Part shown: piece after piece, positions 1-29,033 of the stretch
Layout of the letters: each line of letters begins with the position of its first letter
Position numbering within the stretch: the first letter of the stretch is position 1
From: Strongylocentrotus purpuratus
Taxonomy: Eukaryota; Echinodermata; Echinoidea; Camarodonta; Strongylocentrotidae
DNA length: 64,000 bases
Assembly: GCF_000002235.5 (NCBI RefSeq)
Contig: NW_022145615.1
Coordinates: forward strand, 28,260,921-28,324,920
Direction: 5' to 3'
Translations under genes and position numbers: made by a program
Notes under the pieces: model-generated
Told to the model about the DNA's origin: nothing
Database searches by the model: none
The model's input: the letters and a program-made list of their open reading frames with translations, nothing else

Positions 1-511
1 GGTTTTGCTTGGTTTGAGCAGATGTTGTGATCATTGCAAGAACAACGTATTTGAATTAATTTGTGACTTTCAGCATTAAACTTCAATAAACAGCGGCTCT
101 TTGTCATACATGTTAACAGCCCCGTGAGAAAAAAAAAAAGGAGTAAATTCGTTTAGATCTGTTGAGTCACTAAGATTCCCTTGATGACTCAACCATTGAG
201 AATGAAATGGGGTATAACAGGTTAAGAAGAAGTTATCGAAATGCTACAGGTAGAAAATCCTATCAATTAATTTTTTTAAATTGTTATTTTCTTCAAAGAT
301 GTCTAAAAAGGGGGCTTGGTTTTGCTTGATTTGAGCAGATGTTGTGATCATTGCAAGAACAACGTATTTGAATTAATTTGTGACTTTCAGCATTAAACTT
401 CAATAAACAGCGGCTCTTTGTCATACATGTTAACAGCCCCGTGAGGAAAAAAAAAAGGAGTAAATTCGTTTAGATCTGTTGAGTCACCAAGATTCCCTTG
501 ATGACTCAACA
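1..511. repeat. 317-bp-period tandem duplication (two partial units)
   Basis: Bases 1-194 recur almost identically at 318-511, so the period is 317 bp. Only a few substitutions separate the copies (for example tggtttg versus tgatttg, and cactaag versus caccaag). The first unit starts before the window. It lies in UPF1 intron 13. No coding potential is seen; the next UPF1 exon is not within 1-614. The copies are so similar that the duplication is recent, or it could be an assembly artefact. Confidence 0.9.
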
Positions 512-614
512 GCCAGGGTTAATTATAGAATTGCACCCCCCTGCGTAAACAAGGCATGTTGTTGTTACTGTTTGTTGTTGTTACACCTAGTAAAATCAAC
601 ATGACATTAATTAC

Positions 615-17597
<16,983 letters not shown>

Positions 17598-18640
17598 TTT
17601 CTCCCTCTTCTTCCTTTTATCACGAGTTGAATTCAAGTACAGTGCGCACCAATGATACGAAACAGAGTGACTCTAAATCTATAAGGTGTAAAATGGATGT
17701 TTACCCCTAATATTTGTAGAAATTCCTAGTCCGCTGTCCAGGTGACATGTCGCAATTCAATTTTGTACGCGTTTCAACGTTCTGTACTTTCAGTTCGCAC
17801 GCATGATATATGCATGCGCTATGCACGTTTTGAATGTCATACGTGTCTATGCGATATGCGTGATGAAGAGGTGAGATGCGCGCGCTGAGTTGTTTCTATG
17901 AAAGGTAATCGCCACAACCTGTGACTTTAGCCTCTATCAAGTCTATACAATTCATCAGTCTAATTAGATTCTATATCAACATGGCCCATTTACCAAAAAA
18001 ACAAATTTAAACACACTCAAAACTCTCATATTTATAGTTTAATTGAAACAAAACTCAAATTTGACAGAATCGTTTGCTAAAACTACTTTTTTTTCCTCGC
18101 GTGTGTTAAAAGTCAGAATGGTAAGAGACTAACACTCTGCTACCATTCCCAGCTCTTTGGCTCCATCCATTCCAATTTTAAACAGGTAGAAGTTTATGAA
18201 TAACCATTTTTAAAAGCAAACCAAATTAAAAAGAAAAGATTCCCCCCCCCCCCCAAAAAAAAGAGTCGAATATTGATGAAAGAACGCACAATTTAAGTTT
18301 TCTGCGATCAACAGAAAAACCCAAATTATGACTTTGTATTATTTTATCAAGTGTCTTCAAACAAATATATATTTTTTTGTTTGTTTGGGGGGGGGGAGGA
18401 TCTTTGCAGAATTGGGTCTTAAATGACATCCTTTTTCATATTATGATACAATTAAAGTGTAATTTTCCATCTAATTGTTGACGAATTTGGGGTTCCCAAG
18501 TCCCAACACTGCATGAAGAGTGGCTTTATTTCTATGTTAAAGCAGTATGATTAATTGGCGCCAATCTAGCTCCAAACAGAATAAACGATAAAATTATATT
18601 TCTGGTAGTCCTGGAATACAGTGAGGGAATCCTTTCATAA
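17598..18640 (-). promoter_or_regulatory. UPF1 5' leader and upstream flank
   Basis: The region just 5' of the UPF1 ATG must hold the leader and promoter. 17600-17640 is purine-rich on the minus strand with an open frame. 17760-17890 has several CpG and alternating pur/pyr words (tatgcatgcg, gcgcgc). No TATA box or initiator that I would commit to, and no divergent gene. 18240-18400 contains poly-C and poly-G tracts. Confidence 0.4.
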
Positions 18641-18649
18641 TAGAGTACC

Positions 18650-18652
18650 CAA

Positions 18653-18701
<49 letters not shown>

Positions 18702-18824
18702 GTTCTGCTTTCTCTCTTTCTCTGTATCTCTCTGTCTATCTCTGTCTGTGTGTGTGTGTGTGTCTCTCTCCCTCTCTCTCTCTCTCTCCCTCTCCCTCTC
18801 TCCCTCTCGCGCCCCCCCTTCTCT

Positions 18825-18860
<36 letters not shown>

Positions 18861-18900
18861 CTCTCTATCTTTTCTCCCTGTCTACATTTTTCTCTCTCAT
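18650..18900. repeat. Compound (CT)n/(GT)n microsatellite
   Basis: About 250 bp of nearly pure pyrimidine on the plus strand: (CT)n, a short (GT)n, then CCCTCT variants. Frames on both strands give Ser-Leu or Arg-Glu runs that are not proteins. Confidence 0.95.
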
Positions 18901-19424
18901 AAGGCCTAACCAAAAAGATGGATTGCCCTTTAAGTGCCAAAACATGGGTCGGTCGATCTCGGAAATCTATTTTTTTTTAACTTCCTCTTTTGGCTGATAT
19001 TTTGCAGTTCATGCTTAAATACATTTTGTTCTATAAAACGGTCATTTAAAAAAAAATGGAATTAAAAGCCGACCGTAGATTTCAAGATTGTTGGGTCGGT
19101 CCCAAAGGGCAAAACCACATCTTCTCTTTTCACCCTGCGATAGATTTAGAAATATTATATCAACATCCGAATGCACTAAAAGAAAATATGAATAACTCGA
19201 TCGCTATCCGAATTATTCGGGCAACTCGCTGCCCGAAGAAGAAGTGGCCGTTACCCGAACGTTGGTATAAAACAGAAAACAGAAAACAAATAAAAACAAC
19301 ATTGGTTTGTTCGCTCTCCTCTCGCTTTTCGCACCTATAATGTCGTAGGGATATATCCTTTTTTCTTCTTCTCATGTACTGTTTAGACAGAGGCGGCCCT
19401 CCCGGGGGGACAGGGGGCGGCACA

Positions 19425-20600
19425 GTGCCCCCCCCCCCACTTTTTTCAGATACCCCCAAAATGCCCCTTTTTACATAGGAAAAGTGCCCCTTTTATTTTG
19501 TAAGAAGTGCCCCTTTTACATGGGAAAGGTGCCCCTTTTACTTTGACAAGTGCCCCTATTACTTAGTAAAAGTGCCCCTTTCCCCTTTTCACCTCTGACA
19601 AGTACCCTTTTTATTTTTGACACGTGCCCCTTTTCCTTCGACATGTTCCCATTTTCCTTTGCAATAAATGTTCATTTTCCATTCTCATGAATCTTGAAAT
19701 TATCTTGAATAAGTGCCCTTTTTAATCTCTAGTAAGTGCCTCTTTTCAGGTACGAGAAGTGCCCCTTTTCACTTTTAATAAGTGCCCCCTTCACCTCTGA
19801 TGATTGCCCTATTTAAAACTGAGAGGTGCTCTTTTTACTTTGACAACTTCCCCTTTTTTCCTTTGTAAGAAGTGCCCCTTCTCCTTTTAATAACTACCCC
19901 TTTTTTAAACTCGGATGAGCGCACCTTTCATTTTAACATGTGCCCCTCTTATTTTCTAATAAGTGCCCCTTTTCCTTATGATAAGTGCCCCCATTAAAAA
20001 GAGAGAGCTCCTTCCCCTTCTCATAACTTCCCCTTTCCCTTTCTAATAAGTGCCCCTTTTCCTTATGATAAGTGCCCCCATTAAAAAGAGAGAGCTCCTT
20101 CCCCTTCTCATAACTTCCCCTTCCCCTTCTCATAACTGCCCCTTTTAAACATCTGAACGGTGCCCCCTTTTCATTCAACAAATGCACATTTTCCTTTATT
20201 ATAAGTGCCCCTTTTACATTTTCATAAGTGCCCCTTTTCATATCTGGTCAGTGCCCCTTTGCAACTCTGATAATTCCCCTTTTAATAATGATACGTGCCC
20301 CTTTTCCTTTCTAATAAGGGACCTATCCCCTTTTCACCTCTTATAAATGACCCTATTAAAATCTGATGGGTGCCCCTTTTCCGTCAACAAATGCCTATTT
20401 CCCATTTTCGTAAACGCCTCCTTTTCATCACTGGTGAGTGCCTCTTTTCAAGTGAAAAAATGCCTCATTTTCACCTCTTATAATTATCCCTTGTACTTAT
20501 ACACGTGCTCCTTTTCTTTTCTTTTCTAATAAGTGTCTTATCCCTTTCGATAATTGTCCCCTTTTCATGTAATCATTAAACGTGCCCCTTATTTAAAGCG
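19425..20600. repeat. Degenerate minisatellite, core agtgcccctttt, period about 25-35 bp
   Basis: Roughly forty imperfect units of a(a)gtgccccttttn(10-20). A 77-bp block near 19950-20030 is repeated almost exactly at about 20035-20110. The minus-strand frame (19933-20241) reads a Lys/Gly-rich repeating peptide with a KEKGHLLE-like core; this follows from the repeat and is not evidence of a gene. Confidence 0.85.
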
Positions 20601-20860
20601 ACTAAGAGCAGTTTCCCCCAAAGTTCGCTCGCTGCGCTCGCTCGCATTTAAAGATTATATAATTATGTTATTTATCAAAGGTCTTTTCAGTCTTCCGTTA
20701 TGAGAATGTGCTTATATCCCCATCACGATTGGCTTTTTTCCTCTTTATAAGATGTAATTTTTCGCACTGCGACCTCACAGATCTTTAAAAATTTTCTCGC
20801 TCGCTTCGCTCGCTCGTAAATGCATATTCAGACATCACACCCAACTGTAAAGTTTGATGC
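20600..20860. repeat. gctcgct-rich segments within the hAT-like element
   Basis: Two stretches, ttcgctcgctgcgctcgctcg near 20625 and ctcgctcgcttcgctcgctcg near 20800, form GC-rich partial palindromes about 170 bp apart. They lie inside the hAT-like unit, beyond the minisatellite. Confidence 0.6.
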
Positions 20861-21075
20861 TTAAGCGATATCTTGTATGATGTATGAAGAGAAACAAATA
20901 TTGAAATCATCCCTGATAATGTAATCACAATGTAGGGGTATATACCAATGTCTAAAAATTGTATATTTTCGCTTTGAGATTTCCCACTGTAGGTGCCCTT
21001 TTTCCAGAAAGTGCCCTTTTTTGTTGGTGCCCCCCCCCCCAGTTTGAAAGTCGCTCGGCCGCCCCTGTGTGTAGA

Positions 21076-21660
21076 TCACCCCCTCCTCCCCACCTTACTA
21101 CTGGCAAAGTGCTGCTTTGTAGGTTGCCATTCAGATAAAATACTCAACACCGGATGGCGTACATTTCTTTTTAGCGCCATCTGAAGTCTGATTTCTCCCC
21201 ATCTGTTTTTAAGAGGGCGAAGACGGCCAAAAAAGTTCATCCTTTGAATGTGCGATGGGGAGAATTACGAGCAAGAATAACCATCACATAACCGCAACGA
21301 TTATATTCATTTTCCAAAACATACCTTATTTTACTAAAATCATCTACCAATTACATTTTTTTTTTTTAGATACTTATCTTATAGTGCATTGATCATGTTG
21401 ATAATATCTTGAGAGTGCAGATTGCTGTCGAGCGGATGTAAGGAGTGGAATCGGATTCCTCCTTCTCCCCAGCAGACGAGACAAAGTGTCAATACGAAAT
21501 GTATTACTTTAATTCCTTGTGCTGTATACCCGAACTAAATTGTGTCTATGGTTTGTTGTTGTTGCTGTGTTGTGTTGTTTTTTGTTTTTTTAAATCGTGG
21601 GCCGTCATCATAATTATGATGGATACGTCACTTATATTCTCCATCTAAACAACTTTGCGT
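21076..21660. other. Gene-free spacer with a small hairpin
   Basis: No gene seen. TTCTCCCCATC (21193-21203) and its exact complement (21254-21264) form an 11-bp stem with a 50-nt loop. T-rich tracts occur at 21355 and 21580. Confidence 0.6.
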
Positions 21661-23272
21661 CTACTTCTACTTCTACGACGATACTCAGCAGGATCCATAA
21701 GTCAGGATGTAGTGCTGAGGAATAAACTATCTAGTTCTTGGTCTAGATGCTGGGTGGAAGCGCTCCCTAGAAGCCCTCCAGTGAAGTAGCGTCAAGGGTG
21801 ATCTTTGAAAGTGCATTCCACGCAGTTACTGTCCGAGGGAAAAATGAGTTCTGGTAGAGCTGCATGGGTGCGGGATGGGATAGCCAGCAACTTCTCTGAG
21901 TGATACTGTCGTGTGTTGCTGGCAATCATGGGTGCTGTGTAATGGTGTGCATTGATCGCTACTGTGTCGTTTTGGATCTTGTACATGAGGTGGAGGCTTG
22001 CAGCATTTCTTCTCCTCTCCAGGCTCTCCCATTTCAGATGTTGAATCATGGCCGAGACACATGGCCATACGACGATATCTCTGGAGGGTGAATCTTGCTG
22101 CTCGCCTTTGTACTGCCTCGATTTTGGATATAATTATGCTTGTTTGTGTGAGGGTTCCAGACCGAGCAACAGTATTCCAGATGAAGTCTAACAAGAGAGA
22201 AGTAGGCTTGTTGGCGGATCTTTTGTGAGGTTTTGCGGAGATTTCTGCTGACTAGTCCCAGCATCCGATTGGCTCGGGATGTGATGTTGTTCATGTGGCC
22301 TTGCCAGGACAAGTTGGATGAGAAAGTCAGCCTAGATACCGGAGATCTGTTACCAACGCAAGAGGAGTGTCTCCTAGCGTGTATGTCGCGGTGATGGCTT
22401 CCGACGTAGGGAGAATGTGATATGGTAGCATTTCTCGATGTTGAATTTCATCTGTCATGTGTTAGCCCATGAATGCAGCCTGTTGAGATCTTGTTGTAGG
22501 GCTTGGCTATCAGTGACATCAGTGATCGGACGGTATAGAAGACAATCATCAGCAAAGAGTCGGATTTTGGAAGAGATCCCATCTACTATGTCATTGATGA
22601 AGGATATAAACAGAAGTGGGCCGAGAACTGTGCCCTGCGGTACCCAAGAGGTGACTGGAACCCATTCAGATGACTCTCCATCTACAACAACACGTTGTAA
22701 CCTTTCAGTTATGAACACCCTGATCCATCTGATAAGGTTGTCATGGATCCCATAGTGATGGAGCTTATGGAGGAGGCGGTTATGGGGTACACGGTCAAAG
22801 GCTTTGGAGAAGTCTAATGCAACTGCATCAACTTGCTCTTTCTGGTCTAGAGAGTGTGCAACATCTTGAGATGTAATGATCAACTGGGTCTCACAAGTCA
22901 TGAATGGCCAGGACGAAAGCCATGCTGAACATCATTGAGAATATTATTTTCGTCATAATGATCCATGATATTGCTGAAAATGACATGTTCGAGCAGTTTA
23001 CTGCAGATGGACGTGATTGATACAGGGCGGTAGTTGGAGGCCTTGCTCCTGTCTCCTTACTTGAAAATTGGTGAGATGTTTGCAAGATGCCAGTCAGATG
23101 GTACTGTTCCTGTATCTAGAGATTGTTGAAAGATAAAGGTCAGGATCGGCGCAATGTCTTCAGCAAAGAACTTCAAGATCCTTCCTGGTATGCCATCTGG
23201 TCTGTGTGTCATAGCTGCTTGGGGAAGGGGTGGCATATTACAACTCACTCACACCAAGGCTAGATAAATTCT
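21660..23272 (-). mobile_element. Broken non-LTR retrotransposon (CR1/jockey-like LINE), minus strand
   Basis: In 5'-3' order on the minus strand: fingers DGIPGRILKFFAEDIAPIL (frame 23248-23057), palm with LDFSKAFDRVPHNRLL, a changed SGVPQG box (SWVPQGTVLGPLLF) and catalytic FADD (frame 22901-22455), thumb NRMLGLVSRNLRKTSQKIRQ (22312-22046), and C-terminus WESLERRRNAASLHLMYKI (22049-21792). Several frameshifts and the lost Gly in the PQG box mean it is inactive. The endonuclease part is missing. A short gtagaa-type tandem tail at about 21660-21676 marks the 3' end. Confidence 0.9.
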
Positions 23273-23274
23273 GT

Positions 23275-25810
23275 ATGTTTTTTAAGGGCACTTTTAACAA
23301 AAATAATCATCGTGCAGTTCATGTTGAAATAGTGAATGAAAGTAAGTAAGTACAACCTGTCCGACATTTCGCAACTACATAAAATATGAGGCCTATATCA
23401 AAATGAAGCATTAATAGCCTATCGCATTTATTGTGATACAATAAATCTTTTTTTCTATCTTTCGCACGGCAGTGTTATTATTTTCATTGAGTTGGTAATA
23501 TAGTCATTTACCATGAGGACTGCAGCCTGTTTGATGATATTAATTTTTCGGGCGGGGGGGGGGGGGGGGTGACATGCTTTCGAGTAATAGCAATTTCAAT
23601 TGCTTTTGTCACCCCTGACCAGCAGATTGTATCCTCTCTCTCTCCTCTCCACTTCCCTAAAGCTGTGTGTATGTATTTAATATTTCTATGTATTATCTGA
23701 TTGTTATACTCACTGTATGTTTTCCGATGGGTCAAATAAATAATAATAAATAATAATAATAATAATAATTTTTCTGGATTAAATTTTTTTTTAAGGGAGG
23801 AGAAGAAGACAGTTATAGATTCTATAAAGGTTTTAGGTCCGTTAAATATCCCTTGTTCTTTCTCCAGTTTATTATAGATTCAAAATATTACCTGCACTGA
23901 TTTCATCATTCTTCCATTATTTCTGTTATTTCCACCTCTCTCTTGTCACAGATGATCAACCTTTGGTTACCTTTCTGAATCACACTTTGATTTTATTTAT
24001 TTATTTATTTATTTTTTACCGGGCGGGGGTGAGGTGTGGGCTGACGTGTATGGATTGCAGCCACGCGTCTGGTTATCAACCACCACCGTCGGAAGAAAGT
24101 TCGAAAGTCGGCACAACGGAAGTTGAATAAATAAAATCTTTCACGCGTTCTGTAGATGGCCAATTTAGGAGGGGAAATGAGAGGCAAGTTACAGTTGAGA
24201 TGAATATTTCATGACATCCCCGGCCTCATGTTATTTGACCGAAACCTCAATGAAGCGATCGTTAATGCAGAAAGGTAGGTTCTTAGAACCATTCCTTCGA
24301 TGTTAAAGAACGACAAGAAATTTAGTTTTGCATAAATCGATAAGTCACTGCGCACAAGACCAGTTGCAAATGCTAATTGAAACCAGAATGCTTGTATGTT
24401 ACCTCGGTCAACGGTTGTTTAAATTCATGGAGACGTGAAAAAAGCAATAAAAGGATCGTTCTTTCCAGTACTTGGTAGATGATATACCTTTGATGTTCAA
24501 CGCTTCTTATGATGGTCTTAAATTTATCATTTTTATGGGGAGGGGGCGTAGAGATATATCTGGAATAAATTAGCCATTTCCAATTTTATTTGTTTTGATT
24601 GTTCTCAAATTTGTCATCACCAAAGCTATATTTTTACCACTATTTCCATGCAAATCCATTGCACCAAACTATAATCATTTTGGGATTGACTTCAAAGATC
24701 AAACGTATTTTTTATTACAAATATCCATCTATTAAAATATACCCCTGGTTTAACCACAATACATTTGTGGTTTAATTACAATTTGTGGCCCTTTCAATAG
24801 AAATCAAAAGCTTAATGTAACGTGAACATAAAATTATAGTGTCAAAAAATAAATTGAACGTGAAACTTAACTTGTATAATTTAACTTATGCTACCACTTT
24901 TGTCATCATGATCATGGTAATCCTTAAATAAATTCAGGCACGATTCAACAAGTTTTACACTAGGAAAATAAAAATTAAAGTACCCTCTACTTCATCGAAA
25001 AATTGACGATACTAAATTATGCCAAACAAGATAAAGCTATATCAAATCATATTTTCCTCACCACACACACATCATCCCAAAACATTTATAAAAAAAACTT
25101 CACCTCATAAGAAATAATCATTATTTAGTTTAATCATCAGTGACACAATTTTATTCGCCGTCTACAGAAGTAAGTACCCTCTCGAAATTATGCTCTTCAA
25201 AACCGTCTCTAAAGAATCACAATTAGTATACAATCTCTCGTCAAGGCGACAGAAACTTATAATGTAAAGCACCATCTCGGATAACTGCATAACTAAAACT
25301 CACTTTTCAGAAACCGATGAGCGAAATGCATACGCTCTCATGCAGAACTGAAGTCTGCACTTCCGCCGTTTTTGACCGACTTTAATTTCCCGCCAAAGGG
25401 CAGATATTCGATATTTAACCAAAATGTGCCAAGCAACCTTTGAGTTTGGATTGCCATCATCTCGGATAAGATGGAGAATGGTATCGTGAGAAATTACAAG
25501 TACATGGAATACAGCTTCTTGTTGTAGATTATTCGAATACATTAAGGTTCATTTTAATAAAAACAAATTGTGCAACGATTTGACTGGGCTATCCTTTTTA
25601 TAATTAGTGAAAACCCGTATCAATATATTTGAATACAATTTCGTCTGGGGCATTGAAAGTATATACACTGCATGTTTAAATGATTTTTCTTTGCTTGCAT
25701 CCGCTGCACGGTTGCAGACGAGAATACTTCAAATTTCGAGATTTATCAACCTTGCCATGGGCGGAGTAAACGGGGACGTGGAAAACATGTGCCCTTTTAT
25801 TTTAGGTGTT
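23275..25810. other. AT-rich gene-free region
   Basis: No coding exon recognised. It contains a poly-G run (about 23553-23568), (AAT)n at 23737-23770, and a small CpG patch at 24015-24125 (accgggcgggggtgagg, cacgcgtctgg). The remaining ORFs under 90 residues have no recognisable motif. Confidence 0.6.
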
Positions 25811-25815
<5 letters not shown>

Positions 25816-25862
<47 letters not shown>

Positions 25863-25960
25863 GTCTCTCTCTGTCTCTCTGTATCTCTGTTTCTTTGACA
25901 GCAACTGTGAATTGCTCAGGGCTGATTTCTTTTTTTTCGGCGGGGGGGGGGGGGGGTGGG
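25816..25960. repeat. (CT)n microsatellite and poly-G tract
   Basis: (TC)n from 25816 to about 25858 with TGTCTC variants to 25890, followed 50 bp later by a G run of about 14 near 25942. Ser-Leu and Arg-Glu frames here are low-complexity shadows. Confidence 0.9.
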
Positions 25961-27888
25961 GGCTGGGTAGGGGCCTCGATGTACACAAATCGACTCTGAA
26001 CATAATATGTAACAGGAAAGGCTTGTTCATAGTTTTGTAGGTGCAAACAATTTCCAGAGTACATAGGTCTACATTTCTTTTTTTCCTCGTAATTTGTTTC
26101 CTGCCTTTTTCACGTAGAAGCTTATATTCCAAATTATCTTCGGCAGTTGTAGACATTCATCCGTGTATTTTTTGTATTATTTGGAGCCATTTTATTTTAA
26201 TGAATAAAATGGGGGGGGGGGGTGGCATTTATCTTTCAGCTAAAGATCACGTGTGTAAAATTATGGAGGGGGGTATAGGCCTGTCCTTTCTTTAGATGTT
26301 CAGCTAACGGCTTTGCCCGACCATGGTTAACCCATTGAGATAAATAATTTTTCAACTATCACAAAGACTGTCTTTCTCGTTTAAAGTTTTTATATTTTCT
26401 ATTCTTTTAAGGCAAAAGCAGTGATTTTCTTTATTGCCCTGCGTTAGGTTTATGGGCTAGATGTTTTTAAGAGCTGTAGCCATTCAGATTTTTCCGGCGG
26501 TTGTCGTTTTACTATCAGAACATTAGTGGGGAAAGGGATTTTTTTAAGGGAGGGGGTGGATAAATATGCCTTTACACGAATATTTGTTTGTTTAATAATA
26601 ATAGTGAACATTTAAATTGCGCCATGTCTGTCAAAAATGACACTCGTGGCGCAGTTTATTATGATCCTTGGAACAGTACCAACCAGAGCATGCAATATTC
26701 CAGATAATAAACTCTCTCATAAGCTTCTTGCCATATTCATAAAATGTATTCACTGACCTTTTAATTATCCGAAAAGATGAGTAGGGGTCGGGGATGGGGG
26801 TGCGGGGCGGCGGAATAATATCATCTGCATCCCCGATTATTCTCTGTCTACCTCGAACTCCGGTTAGATCCAGTGAAGCTATACTGAGGTCGCAAGTCTT
26901 TTAATCTCACGCCCTATTAGGCGAGCATGTTACGCTAATTTTACCCCTGTCACTCCACTCTGTCGAGTAGTCCTCTGAGAACCAGACGACAGATATGATA
27001 GATTGGTCTTCATGATATTATCTGAGGGGTATGTACTAACCATGGGGGGGGGGGGGGTCGGACAAAATTTGGCGATAAGATAGCCTGAATTTTAAGCAAG
27101 GACAACGCATAATGTCAAGTGGTTATTTTTATTAAATTTCTTATACAGATGAAAACAGAAACTAAATTATTTTCTTTTGTTGAGACTGTTGTCAGATTCC
27201 TTGGTTTTTATATTCCTGCGTAATTTTAATTATTCTGTTTATCGGCAAGTTTTATTAGTAGAAAATGATGTAAAACCAATATGTCATGATAATGAAATCT
27301 TAGCACTAAAATAAAACAAATACTAAAAAGAGACCTTACATCACTGCGTCTGAAAACGACCTCCTCAAGGATGTATGCACATGTCCCCGTGTAAACATCG
27401 AACAATGCACAAATTTATGATCAACTATTTACTTTGAGTATTTTGATCTATACAGTGAAAAGGAATGATACTTTAAAATAGCCTACAAAGCAAAACGCAA
27501 AAATAGCAAAAATATAAATGTCTGTTACTTGAAAAGCAAATCAACTCAGTGTGCATCGGTCCTTAACCATAATATAAACATTTGCATAATTTATGGATAT
27601 TCATGATGTTGAAGGGTAACGGCATGTTTCCTTCTTTAAAGTGATTTACTTGTTACACGCTAGAATTAGTACTTCAACTTAAGCATGCTACGTATAGAGA
27701 TAAGTAGATTACGATCACAAGATTATAAAATGGCTCAACTTGATCCCTAATCGGATTCCAATATTCTACATGTTCATTAAATAAGTGGATTACATGATCA
27801 GTCATGTGATTATATATCAATTTTGGCCGAGACAGAACACCCACCCAAGGTAAAAAGTAAGTCATACAAACAGGTTCATGGTCATGTT
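25961..27888. other. Gene-free region with a possible SINE-like tail
   Basis: No gene seen. At 26595-26660 the minus strand reads ggcgcaatttaaatgttcac then (TTA)n-like sequence, similar to the SINE tails elsewhere, and gcgcca...tggcgc words form a small inverted repeat. Poly-G tracts lie at about 26211 and 27043. Confidence 0.5.
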
Positions 27889-27890
27889 GA

Positions 27891-28095
27891 GGAGGCGCAA
27901 TAGCTCAGTCGGTAGAGCGGTGGTCTCGTAATCCGGTGACCCGGGTTCGAAACGATGCGCTAGTGCCCTTTAGTATGGCATGAATCCTTATTACCAGGTC
28001 CCTCGGAAAGGACCCAAAGCCGTCAGGTCATGCTGCTTACTTACAAGCATGTATGCTTTCTTAGCAGTCAGGTAGAATAACCATCATCACAATTA
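27891..28095 (+). mobile_element. tRNA-derived SINE (Thr-CGT-like head)
   Basis: 27891-27966 resembles a tRNA: A-box TAGCTCAGTCGG, anticodon loop CTCGTAA (CGT), and B-box-like GGTTCGAAACG. The T stem and acceptor stem do not pair properly, so it is not a functional tRNA. About 130 nt of tRNA-unrelated body follows, ending near gtcaggtagaataacc. This is the structure of a tRNA-derived SINE. Confidence 0.75.
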
Positions 28096-28099
28096 TCTA

Positions 28100-28490
28100 T
28101 GACTGTATTGTAAGATAAGACGTTGTATAAAGTAATTGCAGTTTTTGTGACACAAATGGTATTCAAGAAACTGAATGTTGAGTATAATTCATAGCACGAA
28201 ATATTATTGAAATCATACTATAGTATAACTGAAATTTAATCAGTTAATCTAATATTCTAATTTAATACCCACTCGTGCCTCCATTTCATTATGTGACTCA
28301 TTTCAATAGCAATCGTTAGCTGTAAAAAAAAATAATATTAAAAAGCACCCCCCCCCCCCCAGATAAAAAAAAGAAAGAAAGACAATACTTGAAAGCTTTT
28401 GACACAATGCCTCTTTAACATCACATGTTTGGGTAGAATACAAAGTGCAGCCAAAACATGCTCAACACAATACTCGTTTACGTATTACAC
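28100..28490. other. Gene-free spacer
   Basis: AT-rich, with a poly-C run at about 28348-28360. Nothing else seen. Confidence 0.6.
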
Positions 28491-28493
28491 ATT

Positions 28494-29033
28494 GCTCAGA
28501 ATGCAATTTCCGAGCAGAGAGTTTAGTAGAAGTTCATTTTATGAAAGAAATAATCAAGAAAGACAACCTCTACATACTTTGATATAAAAAGCATCAAATA
28601 AGATGATTGAGATCTTCGTAATTCGGGGTTCTTCGTCTACACATTAATATACGATATAGTGGTAGACCCTGGGTAGACATTGTCAGAATGCAACTTGCGA
28701 GCAAAAATGTGAGTAGAAAATGATTTCATGAAAGAAATAATCAAGAAACGCGTCCTCTACATACTTTAAATAATAAACATCAAATATGAGGGTTGAGATA
28801 TTCGGAATTCAGGATTCTTCGTCTACACATTAATATAGGACATAGTGGTAAACCCTGGGTAGACATTGTCAGATTGCAACTTGCGAGCAGAAATGTAAGT
28901 TATTTAATGAAAGAAATGATCAAGAAAGGCGACCTCTACATACTTTAAATAATAAACATCAACTATGAGGGTTGAGATGTTCGGAATTCAGGATTCTACG
29001 TCTACACATTAATATAGGACATCGTGGTATAGG
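28494..29033 (+). repeat. Tandem triplication, unit about 180-187 bp
   Basis: The word atgaaagaaatratcaag begins at 28541, 28728 and 28907. Each unit continues with cctctacatacttt and cttcgtctacacattaatat, then ggtagacattgtcag and gcaacttgcgagcag. Units 2 and 3 are more alike than either is to unit 1. No coding capacity. Confidence 0.92.

Larger units (their letters stand above)
19388..21067. mobile_element. hAT-like non-autonomous element with minisatellite interior
   Basis: The ends are CAGAGGCGGCC (19388) and GGCCGCCCCTG (to 21067), inverted copies of the hAT-type CAGRGGCGG terminus. Flanking 8-mers TGTTTAGA (19380-19387) and TGTGTAGA (21068-21075) match at 7 of 8, the 8-bp duplication expected for hAT. 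The 1680-bp interior is mostly diverged tandem units of agtgcccctttt. No transposase seen. Confidence 0.75.

Noticed and set aside
18621..18997. Several ORFs of Ser-Leu or Arg-Glu repeats on both strands
   Set aside because: They are translations of the (CT)n/(GA)n microsatellite and have no real protein composition.
18905..19130. Inverted ends (aagatg...gccctttaagtgcc and its partner near 19100) as another MITE
   Set aside because: The match is broken by several indels and no target duplication was found.
19933..20241. 102-residue Lys/Gly-rich repeat protein
   Set aside because: It follows the minisatellite period inside the hAT-like element; no start context or splice support.
27891..27966. 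Functional tRNA-Thr gene
   Set aside because: A- and B-box words are present but the T arm and acceptor stem do not pair; the following body fits a SINE.
28494..29033. CRISPR array
   Set aside because: Three long units of ~183 bp without short repeats and spacers, in animal DNA; no cas genes.
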